Of a DNA stretch of 64,000 bases, positions 52,875 through 61,099 are shown one piece after another. Every line of letters starts with the position of its first letter. Position 1 is the stretch's first letter. The notes under the pieces were generated by a model that saw nothing but the letters and a program-made list of their open reading frames with translations, did no database searches and was not told the DNA's origin. Both the position numbers and the translations under genes were made by a program. Source of the DNA: Burkholderia oklahomensis C6786. GTDB taxonomy: Bacteria > Pseudomonadota > Gammaproteobacteria > Burkholderiales > Burkholderiaceae. Where the stretch lies: assembly GCF_000959365.1 (NCBI RefSeq), contig NZ_CP009555.1, positions 1,674,001 to 1,738,000 of the forward strand, written 5' to 3'.

Positions 52875-54301
52875 GACCGGCTCCGAATGGTCCACTTGCC
52901 CGTGCTGCTGTCGATCTCGCCCGACAGGCCGTTGCGCGCGAGGCGCTGGGCGAAGTCCGGATCGACCTTGATCTCGGGCTTGAAGCCGACGTCGAGCCGG
53001 CGATCGTGATAATCGAGCGATGCGATGCCGTTCGGCGGCAGCGGCCCGAGCGAGCGCGCGACGCCGCTCGCGAGCGACAGGAAATCGTTCGGCGACAGCT
53101 CGCCCGCCGCGATCCGCAGCCGGTCGAGCTGGCGCGTCATCTGCGCGGCCGGATCGAGCACCGTCGTCGTCTTCGGGAACGCCGACAGCAGCGTCTCGGT
53201 GATCTGCGCGGACAGCGCGTCGCGTTCGCGCGCGAGCTTCCACCAGTGCGCGTTCATCCCGATCACCGCGACCGCGAGCGACGCCGCCGCGAGCGCAAGC
53301 GGCACGCGCAGGCGCGTGAGCGTCGCGCGGTCGAAGCGCCACGGCGCGAACTCGAATTCGAACTGGCAGAGGTCGAAGCGCGAGTCGAGCGCGCGGCGCA
53401 CGAGCGCATCGAACGGCCAGATTGCGGCGCCCGGCAGCAGACGCTTGTCGTCGAGCGGCCGCACCGACGCGAGCTGCGGCTCGGCGCCCGGCTCGCCGAG
53501 CTCGTAAAGCTCGAGCGGCGTGCCGTTCGCGAGCGCTTCGAGCGTCATCACCGCGGTCGACACCGGCGCGGCAAAGCCCTCGCCGAGCGCGCCGCGGGCG
53601 AGCGCGAGCTCGACGCGCGGCGCGGCGGCCGTCTCCGGCGGTAGCGCCGTCGATTCCTCGGCGAGCGACGGCGCGCTCGCCGTCGCGGCAAGACCGAGCG
53701 CGACCGCGACGATCGATTCGGGCGGCTTCACGGCGTCCGCCGCCGCGCCTTTGGCGGCCGCGTGGCCGTCGCCCGGCCCGCCGGCGGCCGCTTCGTGCGC
53801 CGCTTGCAGCTCGTGCGCGACGTCGGCTTCGGCCCCAACCTCGGCCGCTTCGCGCCGCGCCGGCAGCGGCAGGCAGCGCGTGACGGGCACCGCGCGCAGA
53901 TGGCGGTGCCCCGCCGCGGTGAACGCGTCGACGATGAACTTGAACCACCCGCGGTCGATCACGGCGAGCACGCGGCGTCCGCCGTCGAGCGCCGCCGGGT
54001 CGACCGCGATGTGACAGCCCTGCGGATCCTGAATCAACTGATCCTCGATGATGTTCGGCAGCGCCTGCTTCAGTTTCGGCCCCTTCAGGGGCGGCACGGT
54101 CTGCGCGAGCATCAGCAGGTCGCGCGCGGCGACGACGAGCACCGTCGTCGCCGCCTGCGGCAGCAGCGACAGCGACGCGCGGCCCGCGCGCTGCGTGTGG
54201 CCGCTCTTGTCGACGAGCGCGAACGGCAGCTCGGGCCATTGCCATTCCTGCAACGGCACGGCCGGCTCGCGCGGCGGCAATAGGACAATCAACGTGCTCA
54301 A
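52871..54301 (-). CDS. gspL: type II secretion protein GspL
   Basis: 476-residue platform protein that binds the GspE ATPase. A cytoplasmic actin-like domain (about 1-290, with an Ala-rich insertion near 165-220) is followed by a membrane helix (VPLALAAASLAVAVIGMNAH, about 330-350). The periplasmic C-terminus includes NDFLSLASGVARSLGPLPPN. Starts 24 bp after the gspK stop and overlaps gspM by 4 bp. Confidence 0.92.
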   Translation of the reverse strand: MSTLIVLLPPREPAVPLQEWQWPELPFALVDKSGHTQRAGRASLSLLPQAATTVLVVAARDLLMLAQTVPPLKGPKLKQALPNIIEDQLIQDPQGCHIAVDPAALDGGRRVLAVIDRGWFKFIVDAFTAAGHRHLRAVPVTRCLPLPARREAAEVGAEADVAHELQAAHEAAAGGPGDGHAAAKGAAADAVKPPESIVAVALGLAATASAPSLAEESTALPPETAAAPRVELALARGALGEGFAAPVSTAVMTLEALANGTPLELYELGEPGAEPQLASVRPLDDKRLLPGAAIWPFDALVRRALDSRFDLCQFEFEFAPWRFDRATLTRLRVPLALAAASLAVAVIGMNAHWWKLARERDALSAQITETLLSAFPKTTTVLDPAAQMTRQLDRLRIAAGELSPNDFLSLASGVARSLGPLPPNGIASLDYHDRRLDVGFKPEIKVDPDFAQRLARNGLSGEIDSSTGKWTIRSRS

Positions 54302-54325
54302 GAGCTCCTCTCCCGAATGGCGTTG

Positions 54326-55534
54326 TTATAGCTGATCGCGAACGCGCACGATGCGCGTCGTGTGCGTGGTCGGATCACGATACACGAGCGACGTGCGATC
54401 CACGACTGCACGATCGTGCTCGATCCGGCCATGCACGATGAAATAGCTGGACGTGACGTCGACCTGGCTCGAATCGAGGTTCACGTTCGGCGCGCCGGCG
54501 CCACGCAGCGCGAGCGTCACGTCGCCGACGTTGCGGAAAAACACGGTCTCGCGCCGCGACACGAGCGCCTGCGCGGACGACACCGACATCCCCGGTATCA
54601 GCGCCGCAATCACTTCCGCGGGCGCGGTGTTCATGTTGACGGGCGTCACCGTCGGCAGCACGGTGACGAACGGGCGCAGCCGCTCGACCATCTCCGGCGT
54701 GAAGCCCTCGACGTCGAGCAGCGAATCGACGCTCGTCATCATCAGCGGCGCGGGCCCGCGGCCTTCGCCGCCCGCGAGGCCCGGCTCGTCGGTGAAGTTG
54801 CCGCCGCTCTCGGTGCCGCCGTCCGGCAGCGGAACGGGCACGCCGCTCGCGGCGCCCGGCAGCGTAGCCGCCTGGAAGCGCGTCGCGGACTGCTTGAGCC
54901 CCGCGCGCACGTGGCGCGCGACGATCTTCGCGAGCTGCTGGTCGAGCCCGAGCGTCGCGAGCAGCCGCTGGAACGTCTGCACCTGCGCCGCGTTCAATTG
55001 CAGCGCGCCGGGCGCGGGCGACGACACGAGGTTGCGCAGGTTGAACTTCGCCTGCGCGTCCTCGATCGAGCCGGACAGATAGGTATCCGTGCCTTCGGCC
55101 GCGTCGGTCACGCCGATGCGGCCGAGAAAATCCGACAGCTTCGTCTTCGCGATCGGCACGGCCCAGATCCCGCCGAGATACGTGATGCCGGGCGCCGTGT
55201 CGCCTTCGGAGCGCAACACCATCCGGGTCCAGTCGAGCGCGCCGCGCGCGACCCATTGGGCCTGCGCGAGCAGCCGCTGATTCTCGATCCGGCGCACCTG
55301 CACCTGCTGGCGCCACAACATCCCGGACACGAGGATCGCCGACAGCGCGACGACCAGAAGCGCGTTGATGATCGCGACGCCGCGCTCGCGGCGGACGCCG
55401 GCGCACTCGCCTGCGCGGGCGCCGTCGCGGCTCGGCAAGCGTGGCGCGCGCGGCATGAACGACGCATGCGCCGCGAACGGCGCACGCGAGCGGCGAAGCG
55501 AAGCGAAACGAGCGAGGAGGGCGGACGCGCGCAT
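54326..55534 (-). CDS. gspK: type II secretion minor pseudopilin GspK
   Basis: 402-residue tip pseudopilin. The prepilin-peptidase site is G|VAIINALLVV after an unusually long leader of about 50 residues. As usual for GspK, there is no Glu at mature position 5. The large alpha-domain carries the conserved QLNAAQVQTFQRLLATLGLD and PVNMNTAPAEVIAALIPGMS segments. It caps the pseudopilus with GspI and GspJ. The stop of gspJ is 1 bp from its start codon. A later start within the leader cannot be excluded. Confidence 0.92.
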   Translation of the reverse strand: MRASALLARFASLRRSRAPFAAHASFMPRAPRLPSRDGARAGECAGVRRERGVAIINALLVVALSAILVSGMLWRQQVQVRRIENQRLLAQAQWVARGALDWTRMVLRSEGDTAPGITYLGGIWAVPIAKTKLSDFLGRIGVTDAAEGTDTYLSGSIEDAQAKFNLRNLVSSPAPGALQLNAAQVQTFQRLLATLGLDQQLAKIVARHVRAGLKQSATRFQAATLPGAASGVPVPLPDGGTESGGNFTDEPGLAGGEGRGPAPLMMTSVDSLLDVEGFTPEMVERLRPFVTVLPTVTPVNMNTAPAEVIAALIPGMSVSSAQALVSRRETVFFRNVGDVTLALRGAGAPNVNLDSSQVDVTSSYFIVHGRIEHDRAVVDRTSLVYRDPTTHTTRIVRVRDQL

Positions 55535-55535
55535 G

Positions 55536-56264
55536 TCACTCCCCGATCAGAAAGATGCGCGTGATCGGCACGCGCAGCGACGTCGCGCCGATGCTGACCT
55601 CGAGCCCCGTCACCGCGCGCGGCGGCGGCGCATTGCCGAGCATCGGCACCTTGAGCGCGTTGTTGTTCTGCTCGAGCGCGTTGTCGGCGTCGGGCATGCT
55701 GGTCGTCCAGCCGACCTTCGGCACGTACAGACGCGCGTTGATCATGCCGACGCCGCGCATCAGCCGCACCGAGCTCCAGCCTTCGGTGTCGCCGCCGCGC
55801 ACCGCGTCGCGCAACGCGTTGACGTCGCCGATCGGCGGCGACGCATAGCGCACGACGCTGCCGTTCGAGATCCGGTAGCGCACGACCTGCAGACGCGGCG
55901 CCGCGCCCGGCGCGTCGAGCTCGCGCACGATCTGCAGCGTGTCGCCCGCGACGCGCACCGCGGGCTGGCCCGCTTCGTCGTCGGTCGCGGCGCGGCGCGC
56001 ATCGATGCGCATCTGGTCGAACATCTGCGCGAACACGCGCTCGTCCTCCATCGCGGCCGACACCTTCTCGCGGCCGCGGATGATCTGGTCGAGCCCGCGC
56101 CACGACAGGATCGCGATCACCGCGAGGATCGTGATCGCGATCATCATTTCGATCAGCGTGAAGCCGCGGACGCCCCGAGGCGCGCGCCCTTGGGATGCGC
56201 GCCGCGTCCCCCAAGGGGACTGCCTTCGGGGCGCGCGGCGCTCAGAGCGAACGGCTGGTTTCAT
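55536..56264 (-). CDS. gspJ: type II secretion minor pseudopilin GspJ
   Basis: 242-residue pseudopilin with cleavage site RG|FTLIEMMIAITILAVIAI after a basic leader of about 33 residues. The body has the GspJ-type WRGLDQIIRGREKVSAAMED helix end and beta-rich C-terminal domain. Its start overlaps the gspI end by 23 bp, so expression is coupled. Forms the tip complex with GspI and GspK. Confidence 0.93.
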   Translation of the reverse strand: MKPAVRSERRAPRRQSPWGTRRASQGRAPRGVRGFTLIEMMIAITILAVIAILSWRGLDQIIRGREKVSAAMEDERVFAQMFDQMRIDARRAATDDEAGQPAVRVAGDTLQIVRELDAPGAAPRLQVVRYRISNGSVVRYASPPIGDVNALRDAVRGGDTEGWSSVRLMRGVGMINARLYVPKVGWTTSMPDADNALEQNNNALKVPMLGNAPPPRAVTGLEVSIGATSLRVPITRIFLIGE

Positions 56265-56646
56265 TCGCGACCACCGTGACCATCTGCGCGAGCACGCCGG
56301 CGCGGCCGTTCATCGACACCGCGATCTCGACGCGCCGGAACACCGGATTCGGCGTCGAGCTCACGCGCTGCGTGCAGGTGAGCGCGACATTGCCCTGCGA
56401 GCAGTCGAACGTCTGCGTGCCGATGTCGGGCCACGCGTGCGCGAGGCGCAGCTGCGCGAGCGCGTTGTCCGCGCTCCAGCCGGCCAGGAGACGCGTGTGA
56501 AGATCGGATGCGCCCGTCGCCATCGAGCCGACCGCGCGGATCGACGCCGCGAGCGCGACCGCGATGATCGCGAGCGCGACGAGCACCTCGATCATCGTGA
56601 AGCCGCGCGAACGCGCGAGCGAGCGGGTGAGAGCGTGGGCGCGCAT
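56242..56646 (-). CDS. gspI: type II secretion minor pseudopilin GspI
   Basis: 134-residue pseudopilin. Leader MRAHALTRSLARSR, cleavage site G|FTMIEVLVALAIIAVALA, then a short domain with WSADNALAQLRLAHAWPDIG. ATG 56646 lies 2 bp after the gspH stop. A longer frame upstream to 56913 overlaps gspH and is not used. GspI nucleates the pseudopilus tip. Confidence 0.93.
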   Translation of the reverse strand: MRAHALTRSLARSRGFTMIEVLVALAIIAVALAASIRAVGSMATGASDLHTRLLAGWSADNALAQLRLAHAWPDIGTQTFDCSQGNVALTCTQRVSSTPNPVFRRVEIAVSMNGRAGVLAQMVTVVANETSRSL

Positions 56647-56648
56647 CG

Positions 56649-57245
56649 TCAGCGCACCTCGTAGCGGCCGTTGCCGGTGCCGACGATCGTCGCGCTGCCG
56701 ACCGCGGAATAGAGCGTGACGCGCACCGGCACGTCGATGCTCTCGGTGCCGAACACGACGGCGTCGGTGTGCGTGTCGGAGCCGGGATAGTCGATCGCGG
56801 CGCCCGTCACGCCGCCGTCCCAGTTGCGCGCGCGCAGTACGTCGTCGCGCAGCGGACGCCAGCCGTCGCCTGTCCGGATGTCGAAGCGAAAGCCGTGATC
56901 GGTGGCGCGCCACGCGATCGGGCGCGCGCGCACCTGCGCCTCGTCGCCCGCCGTCTCGAACAGCAGCGCGACGCGCTGTGCTTCCTCGCGCAGATCGGTG
57001 CGCGGGTTGCGCCTGAGCGTCAACGATGCGACCGACACGAGGATGCCCGCGATCACGAGCACGACGAGCATTTCGAGCAGCGTGAAGCCCCGCGCACGGC
57101 GCCCGAAGGAAGTCCCTGCGGGGCGCCCGAAGGAAGTCCCCGTGGAATGCCCGAAGGAATCCTCTAAGGACGTCCCGAAGAAAGCCTCCACGGATCGACC
57201 GCGGGAAGCCCCCGCGTGACGCCGCGTGCCGAAAACGGAAGACAT
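56649..57245 (-). CDS. gspH: type II secretion minor pseudopilin GspH with extended repeat leader
   Basis: 198 residues from ATG 57245 (204 if from 57263). Cleavage site ARG|FTLLEMLVVLVIAGIL, then a body with RRNPRTDLREEAQRVALLFE. The leader before the cleavage site is over 50 residues, far longer than the 6-25 usual. It consists mostly of an 8-residue repeat (GTSLEDSF, GHSTGTSF, GRPAGTSF, GRR) encoded by a 24-bp DNA repeat. The real start may be further in; no good internal ATG exists in the repeat. Confidence 0.88.
   Translation of the reverse strand: MSSVFGTRRHAGASRGRSVEAFFGTSLEDSFGHSTGTSFGRPAGTSFGRRARGFTLLEMLVVLVIAGILVSVASLTLRRNPRTDLREEAQRVALLFETAGDEAQVRARPIAWRATDHGFRFDIRTGDGWRPLRDDVLRARNWDGGVTGAAIDYPGSDTHTDAVVFGTESIDVPVRVTLYSAVGSATIVGTGNGRYEVR
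57101..57196. repeat. four tandem 24-bp units in the gspH leader
   Basis: Units begin at 57101, 57125, 57149 and 57173 with the shared core (G/T)CCCGAAG(G/A)AA. The first two units are nearly identical; the outer two have diverged. 24 bp is eight codons, so gain or loss of a unit keeps the frame and only changes leader length. Confidence 0.8.
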
Positions 57246-57304
57246 GCCGGGCAGTGCGTACATCGAAGAGTGCGTGCGTCTCGCGTGAGGGTGGCGTCAG
57301 CGGC

Positions 57305-57757
57305 TCATTGCCACGAGCCGATGTCGGAATCGTTGTTCTCGCCGCCTTCCTTGCCGTCGGCGCCGTAGCTGAACACGTCGATCTCGCCGTGCACGCCCGG
57401 GTTCAGGTACTTGTACGGGTTGCCCCACGGATCGTTCGGCAGGCGCTCGAGATAGCCGCCGTCCTTCCAGTTGTTCGGGATCGGATCGGTGGACGGCTTC
57501 TGGATCAGCGCGGTCAGGCCCTGATCCTGGGTCGGATAGCGGCCGTTGTCGAGGCGGTACAGCTTGAGCGCCTGCATGATCGTGCCGATGTCCTGCTTCG
57601 CCGCGATCCGGCGCGCTTCATCCGGACGGCTCATGATCTTCGGCACGATGAGCGCCGCGAGAATGCCGAGAATCGCCACCACGACCATGATCTCGATCAG
57701 CGTGAAGCCGCGTTGACGGCGTGCTGCCTGAGAACGGCGAGTGATCCACGTTTGCAT
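57305..57757 (-). CDS. gspG: type II secretion major pseudopilin GspG
   Basis: 150-residue major pseudopilin. Leader of 17 residues, cleavage [19 protein letters not shown] with Glu at mature position 5, then [19 protein letters not shown]. The calcium-binding C-terminal loop includes [19 protein letters not shown]. It polymerises to form the piston-like pseudopilus. First gene of the gspG-H-I-J-K-L-M-N operon. The start is 158 bp from the divergent gspC, so the two share a promoter region. Confidence 0.96.
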   Translation of the reverse strand: MQTWITRRSQAARRQRGFTLIEIMVVVAILGILAALIVPKIMSRPDEARRIAAKQDIGTIMQALKLYRLDNGRYPTQDQGLTALIQKPSTDPIPNNWKDGGYLERLPNDPWGNPYKYLNPGVHGEIDVFSYGADGKEGGENNDSDIGSWQ

Positions 57758-57914
57758 GAGTGACTACCTCTTCTTCAAAAAAATGAGCGGTGAGTGAGTG
57801 ACGCGCGCGGCGCGAGCCGCTCGGCGTCCGCTGCGTGAAGCCGCATTGTAAGGCGCGACTCGCTTCGGGCTTCCACTCAACGCAAATTTCATATTCCTCC
57901 GTACAATAACGCGC

Positions 57915-58325
57915 ATGAACGCGCTATCGATCCGGCTCCTTTCCCTCACCCTCTTCGCGGTGCTCTGCGCGACGACCACCTATTGGTTCGTCACGCTGTC
58001 CGCGCATCAGGCTCCGCTACCTGCCGCCGCCGCCCGCACGCCGGTGCGCACGGAGGACGCCGCCGCGCTCTTCGGCGGGCAACTGACCCGCAATCCGGTG
58101 CAGGACATCCACCTGTTCGGCATCCTCGCGCTGCAGCGCGGCGCGGCGGCCATCGTCGGCATCGGCGGCGACGCACCGCACGCGGTGTCGCTCGGCAGCG
58201 AGATCGCGCAGGGCGCGAAGCTCGCCGAAGTGCGCGACCGCTCGATCGTCGTCGAGCGCAACGGCGCGCGCTCCGAGATCTTCCTGCCCGCCAACACGCC
58301 GTCTCCCGCGATCTACGTCCGCTAG
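57915..58325 (+). CDS. gspC: type II secretion protein GspC (short form)
   Basis: 136-residue bitopic protein: N-terminal membrane helix (IRLLSLTLFAVLCATTTYWF, about 6-26), a linker, then the homology region that contacts the secretin (NPVQDIHLFGILALQRG and AVSLGSEIAQGAKLAEVRDR). It lacks the C-terminal PDZ or coiled-coil domain of longer GspC proteins. It is on the opposite strand to all other gsp genes, inserted between gspG and gspF. This layout is characteristic of Burkholderia. Confidence 0.88.
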   Translation: MNALSIRLLSLTLFAVLCATTTYWFVTLSAHQAPLPAAAARTPVRTEDAAALFGGQLTRNPVQDIHLFGILALQRGAAAIVGIGGDAPHAVSLGSEIAQGAKLAEVRDRSIVVERNGARSEIFLPANTPSPAIYVR

Positions 58326-58383
58326 AAGCGCCGCGCCGCTTCGTCTCGGCCGGCCCGCCGCCGCGGGCCGCGCCGATCTTCCG

Positions 58384-59601
58384 TCACTGCACCATGTTGT
58401 TGAGCTCGATGATCGGCAGCATCACCGCGAGCACGATCACGAGCACGATGCCGCCCATCGCGAGAATCAGCAGCGGCTCAAGCAGGCTCGTCAGGAACAT
58501 CGTGCGCCGCTCGAGCTCGCGCGATTCGCCTTCCGACGCGCGGTCGAGCATCGTCGTCACGTCGCCCGTCGCCTCGCCCGAACGGATCAGGTGCACGAGC
58601 ACGGGCGGAAACGTCTTCACGTTGTTGAGCGCGCGCGACAGCGCCGAGCCTTCGCGCACGCGCACGATCGCGTCCTCGATGTTGCCGCGCATCGCGCGGT
58701 TCGACAGCGTCTCGCCCGCCGCCTGCAGCGCGCGCAGGATCGGCACGCCCGCCGCGGTCAGGATGGCGAGCGTGCTCGCGAAGCGCACCGTGTTGTAGCC
58801 GCGCACCAGCTTGCCCGCGAGCGGGGCGGTCAAGAGCCACCGGTCGAACGCGAGGCGCGGGCCGTCGCGCGACAGCGTCGCCTTCACCAGATAGACGACG
58901 ACCGCGATCCCGATCAGGATCGCCCACCACCAGTGCCGAACGAAATCGGACAGCGCCATCATCACGATCGTCAACAGCGGCAGTTGCTGTTTCGTGCTCG
59001 CGAACACGTTGACGACCTGCGGCACCACGTAGCTCAACAGGAACGTGACGATGCCGAGCGCGATCACCGTGACGATAGCCGGATACGTGAACGCGAGCAC
59101 GATCTTCTGCTTGAGCGCATTGCGCTCCTCGATGTAGTCGGCGAGCCGCGACAGCACGATCCCGAGCTTGCCGGTGTGCTCGCCCGCCGCGACGAGCGCG
59201 CGATAGATTTCCGGGAAATCGCGCGGATGCTCGGCGAGCGCGACCGCGAGCGAGTGTCCGCCCAGCACCTCGGCGCGGATCGCCGCCATCAGCTCGCGGA
59301 TGTAGTCGCGCTCCGCCTGCTCGGTGAGCACCGAGAGCGCCTCGTCGAGCGGCAGCCCGGCGATCAGCAGGCTCGCGAGCTGGCGCGTCAGGATCGCCTG
59401 CTCGCGCTGCGACAGCTTGCGGCCGAGCGCGAGGCGCTGGCTGCGTTCGCCGCGCTTGCGGCTCGCCGCCGGTTCGACGACGAGCGGCGTGAGTCCTTGC
59501 GTGCGCAGGTGGCCGCGCGCATTGCGCGCGCTGTCGGCCTCGATGACGCCCTTTTGCGCGCGCCCCGCTGAGTCGATCGCTTCGAAACGGAAGGCCGGCA
59601 T
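58384..59601 (-). CDS. gspF: type II secretion inner-membrane protein GspF
   Basis: 405-residue polytopic platform protein with two homologous cytoplasmic helical domains and three membrane segments (about 170-195, 220-245, 375-400). Family blocks include LTRQLASLLIAGLPLDEALS and RTMFLTSLLEPLLILAMGGI. GspF is contacted by GspE and drives pseudopilin extraction. Starts 4 bp after the gspE stop and is convergent with gspC. Confidence 0.95.
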   Translation of the reverse strand: MPAFRFEAIDSAGRAQKGVIEADSARNARGHLRTQGLTPLVVEPAASRKRGERSQRLALGRKLSQREQAILTRQLASLLIAGLPLDEALSVLTEQAERDYIRELMAAIRAEVLGGHSLAVALAEHPRDFPEIYRALVAAGEHTGKLGIVLSRLADYIEERNALKQKIVLAFTYPAIVTVIALGIVTFLLSYVVPQVVNVFASTKQQLPLLTIVMMALSDFVRHWWWAILIGIAVVVYLVKATLSRDGPRLAFDRWLLTAPLAGKLVRGYNTVRFASTLAILTAAGVPILRALQAAGETLSNRAMRGNIEDAIVRVREGSALSRALNNVKTFPPVLVHLIRSGEATGDVTTMLDRASEGESRELERRTMFLTSLLEPLLILAMGGIVLVIVLAVMLPIIELNNMVQ

Positions 59602-59605
59602 GACG

Positions 59606-61099
59606 CTATGCGCCTCCCGTCACGCGCAGCACTTCCTCGAGCGACGTCGCGCCCGCCGCGAGCCAGCGCTCGGCGTCGTCGCGCAGCGTGTGCATTCCGT
59701 TCGCGCGGCCGGTCGCGAGGATCTCGGCGTCCGCCGCGTTGCGATGGATCAGCGAGCGGATCGGATCGTCGACGATCAGCAGCTCGTAGACGCCGCGCCG
59801 GCCGGTGTAGCCCGAATGCCCGCACCTGTCGCAGCCGACCGGATGCCAGAGGGTGCGGCCGTCCTCGTGCCGCTCTTCCTTGCATACCGGACAGAGCTGA
59901 CGCACGAGCCGCTGCGCGAGCACGCCGAGCAGCGACGATGCGAGCAGATACGGCTCGACGCCCATGTCGGTCAGACGCGTGACGGCCGACGCGGCATCGT
60001 TCGTGTGCAGCGTCGCGAGCACCAGGTGGCCCGTCAGCGACGCCTGCACCGCGATCTGCGCGGTCTCGAGATCGCGGATTTCGCCGATCATGATGATGTC
60101 CGGATCCTGCCGCAGGATCGAGCGCAGCGCGCGCGCGAACGTCATCCCGATCCGCTCGTTCACCTGCGTCTGGCCGATGCCGGACAGGTCGTATTCGATC
60201 GGATCCTCGACCGTCATGATGTTGGTCGTCGCGGTCTCGAGGCGCGACATCGACGCGTACAGCGTCGTCGTCTTGCCCGAGCCGGTCGGGCCCGTGACGA
60301 GCACGATGCCGTGCGGGCGCGAGATCAGCTTGTCGAATTGCACGAGCGTCGCGCGGCCCATTCCGAGCGCCTCGAGATTCAGGCGCTGCGCGTCCTTTTC
60401 GAGCAGACGCAGCACCGCGCGCTCGCCGTGCCCGGTCGGCAGCGTCGACACCCGCACGTCGACGGGCCGGCCGCCGACGCGCAGCGTGATGCGGCCGTCC
60501 TGCGGCAGGCGCTTCTCGGCGATGTCGAGCTGCGCCATGATCTTGATCCGCGAAATCAGCGCGCCGTGCAGCGCCTTCTTCGGACGCACGACGTCGCGCA
60601 GCGTGCCGTCGACGCGAAAGCGCACGACCGACGCGTTCTCGAACGGCTCGATGTGAATATCGGACGCCTGCTCGCGCGCCGCTTGCGTGAGGAGCGCGTT
60701 GATCATCCGGATGATCGGCGCGTCGTCTTCGGATTCGAGCAGATCCTCGACCTCGGGGATGTCCTGCATCAGCCGCGACAGGTCGACTTCGCCCTCGACC
60801 TCGCCGACGATCTGCGCGGCGCTGCCGTCCTGGCGCGCGTAGGCCTGGTTGATCGCCTGCGCGAGCTCGTCGGCCGACACGCGCCGCACCGAGATCGCGC
60901 CGAAGTTGCGCGCGACTTCGGCCAGCGCGGCCGCGTTCGTGCGCTCGCTGATCCACACTTCGAGCGTGTCGGCATGCTGGTGCGCGATCAGGATCTGGCC
61001 GGTCTTCGCGAACCCGTACGGCAACAGGCGCGCGGCGAGCGGCGACGGCGCGGCGGCGGCCGGCTGATCCTGAGCGCCTTGCGCGAGCGCCTGCGTCAC
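59606..61099 (-). CDS. gspE: type II secretion ATPase GspE
   Basis: 497-residue hexameric secretion ATPase. The N-terminal GspL-binding domain is followed by Walker A GPTGSGKTTT (about 270-279), the Asp box VEDPIEY, Walker B IIMIGEIRD and the His box LHTNDA. A tetracysteine zinc site uses Cys403, Cys406, Cys423 and Cys426. The start is a GTG at 61099 overlapping the gspD stop in GTGA, so translation is coupled. A longer upstream frame exists but lies inside gspD. Confidence 0.95.
   Translation of the reverse strand: MTQALAQGAQDQPAAAAPSPLAARLLPYGFAKTGQILIAHQHADTLEVWISERTNAAALAEVARNFGAISVRRVSADELAQAINQAYARQDGSAAQIVGEVEGEVDLSRLMQDIPEVEDLLESEDDAPIIRMINALLTQAAREQASDIHIEPFENASVVRFRVDGTLRDVVRPKKALHGALISRIKIMAQLDIAEKRLPQDGRITLRVGGRPVDVRVSTLPTGHGERAVLRLLEKDAQRLNLEALGMGRATLVQFDKLISRPHGIVLVTGPTGSGKTTTLYASMSRLETATTNIMTVEDPIEYDLSGIGQTQVNERIGMTFARALRSILRQDPDIIMIGEIRDLETAQIAVQASLTGHLVLATLHTNDAASAVTRLTDMGVEPYLLASSLLGVLAQRLVRQLCPVCKEERHEDGRTLWHPVGCDRCGHSGYTGRRGVYELLIVDDPIRSLIHRNAADAEILATGRANGMHTLRDDAERWLAAGATSLEEVLRVTGGA

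Noticed and set aside
57101..57196. CRISPR array
   Set aside because: Repeats are contiguous 24-bp units without spacers and lie in a coding leader.
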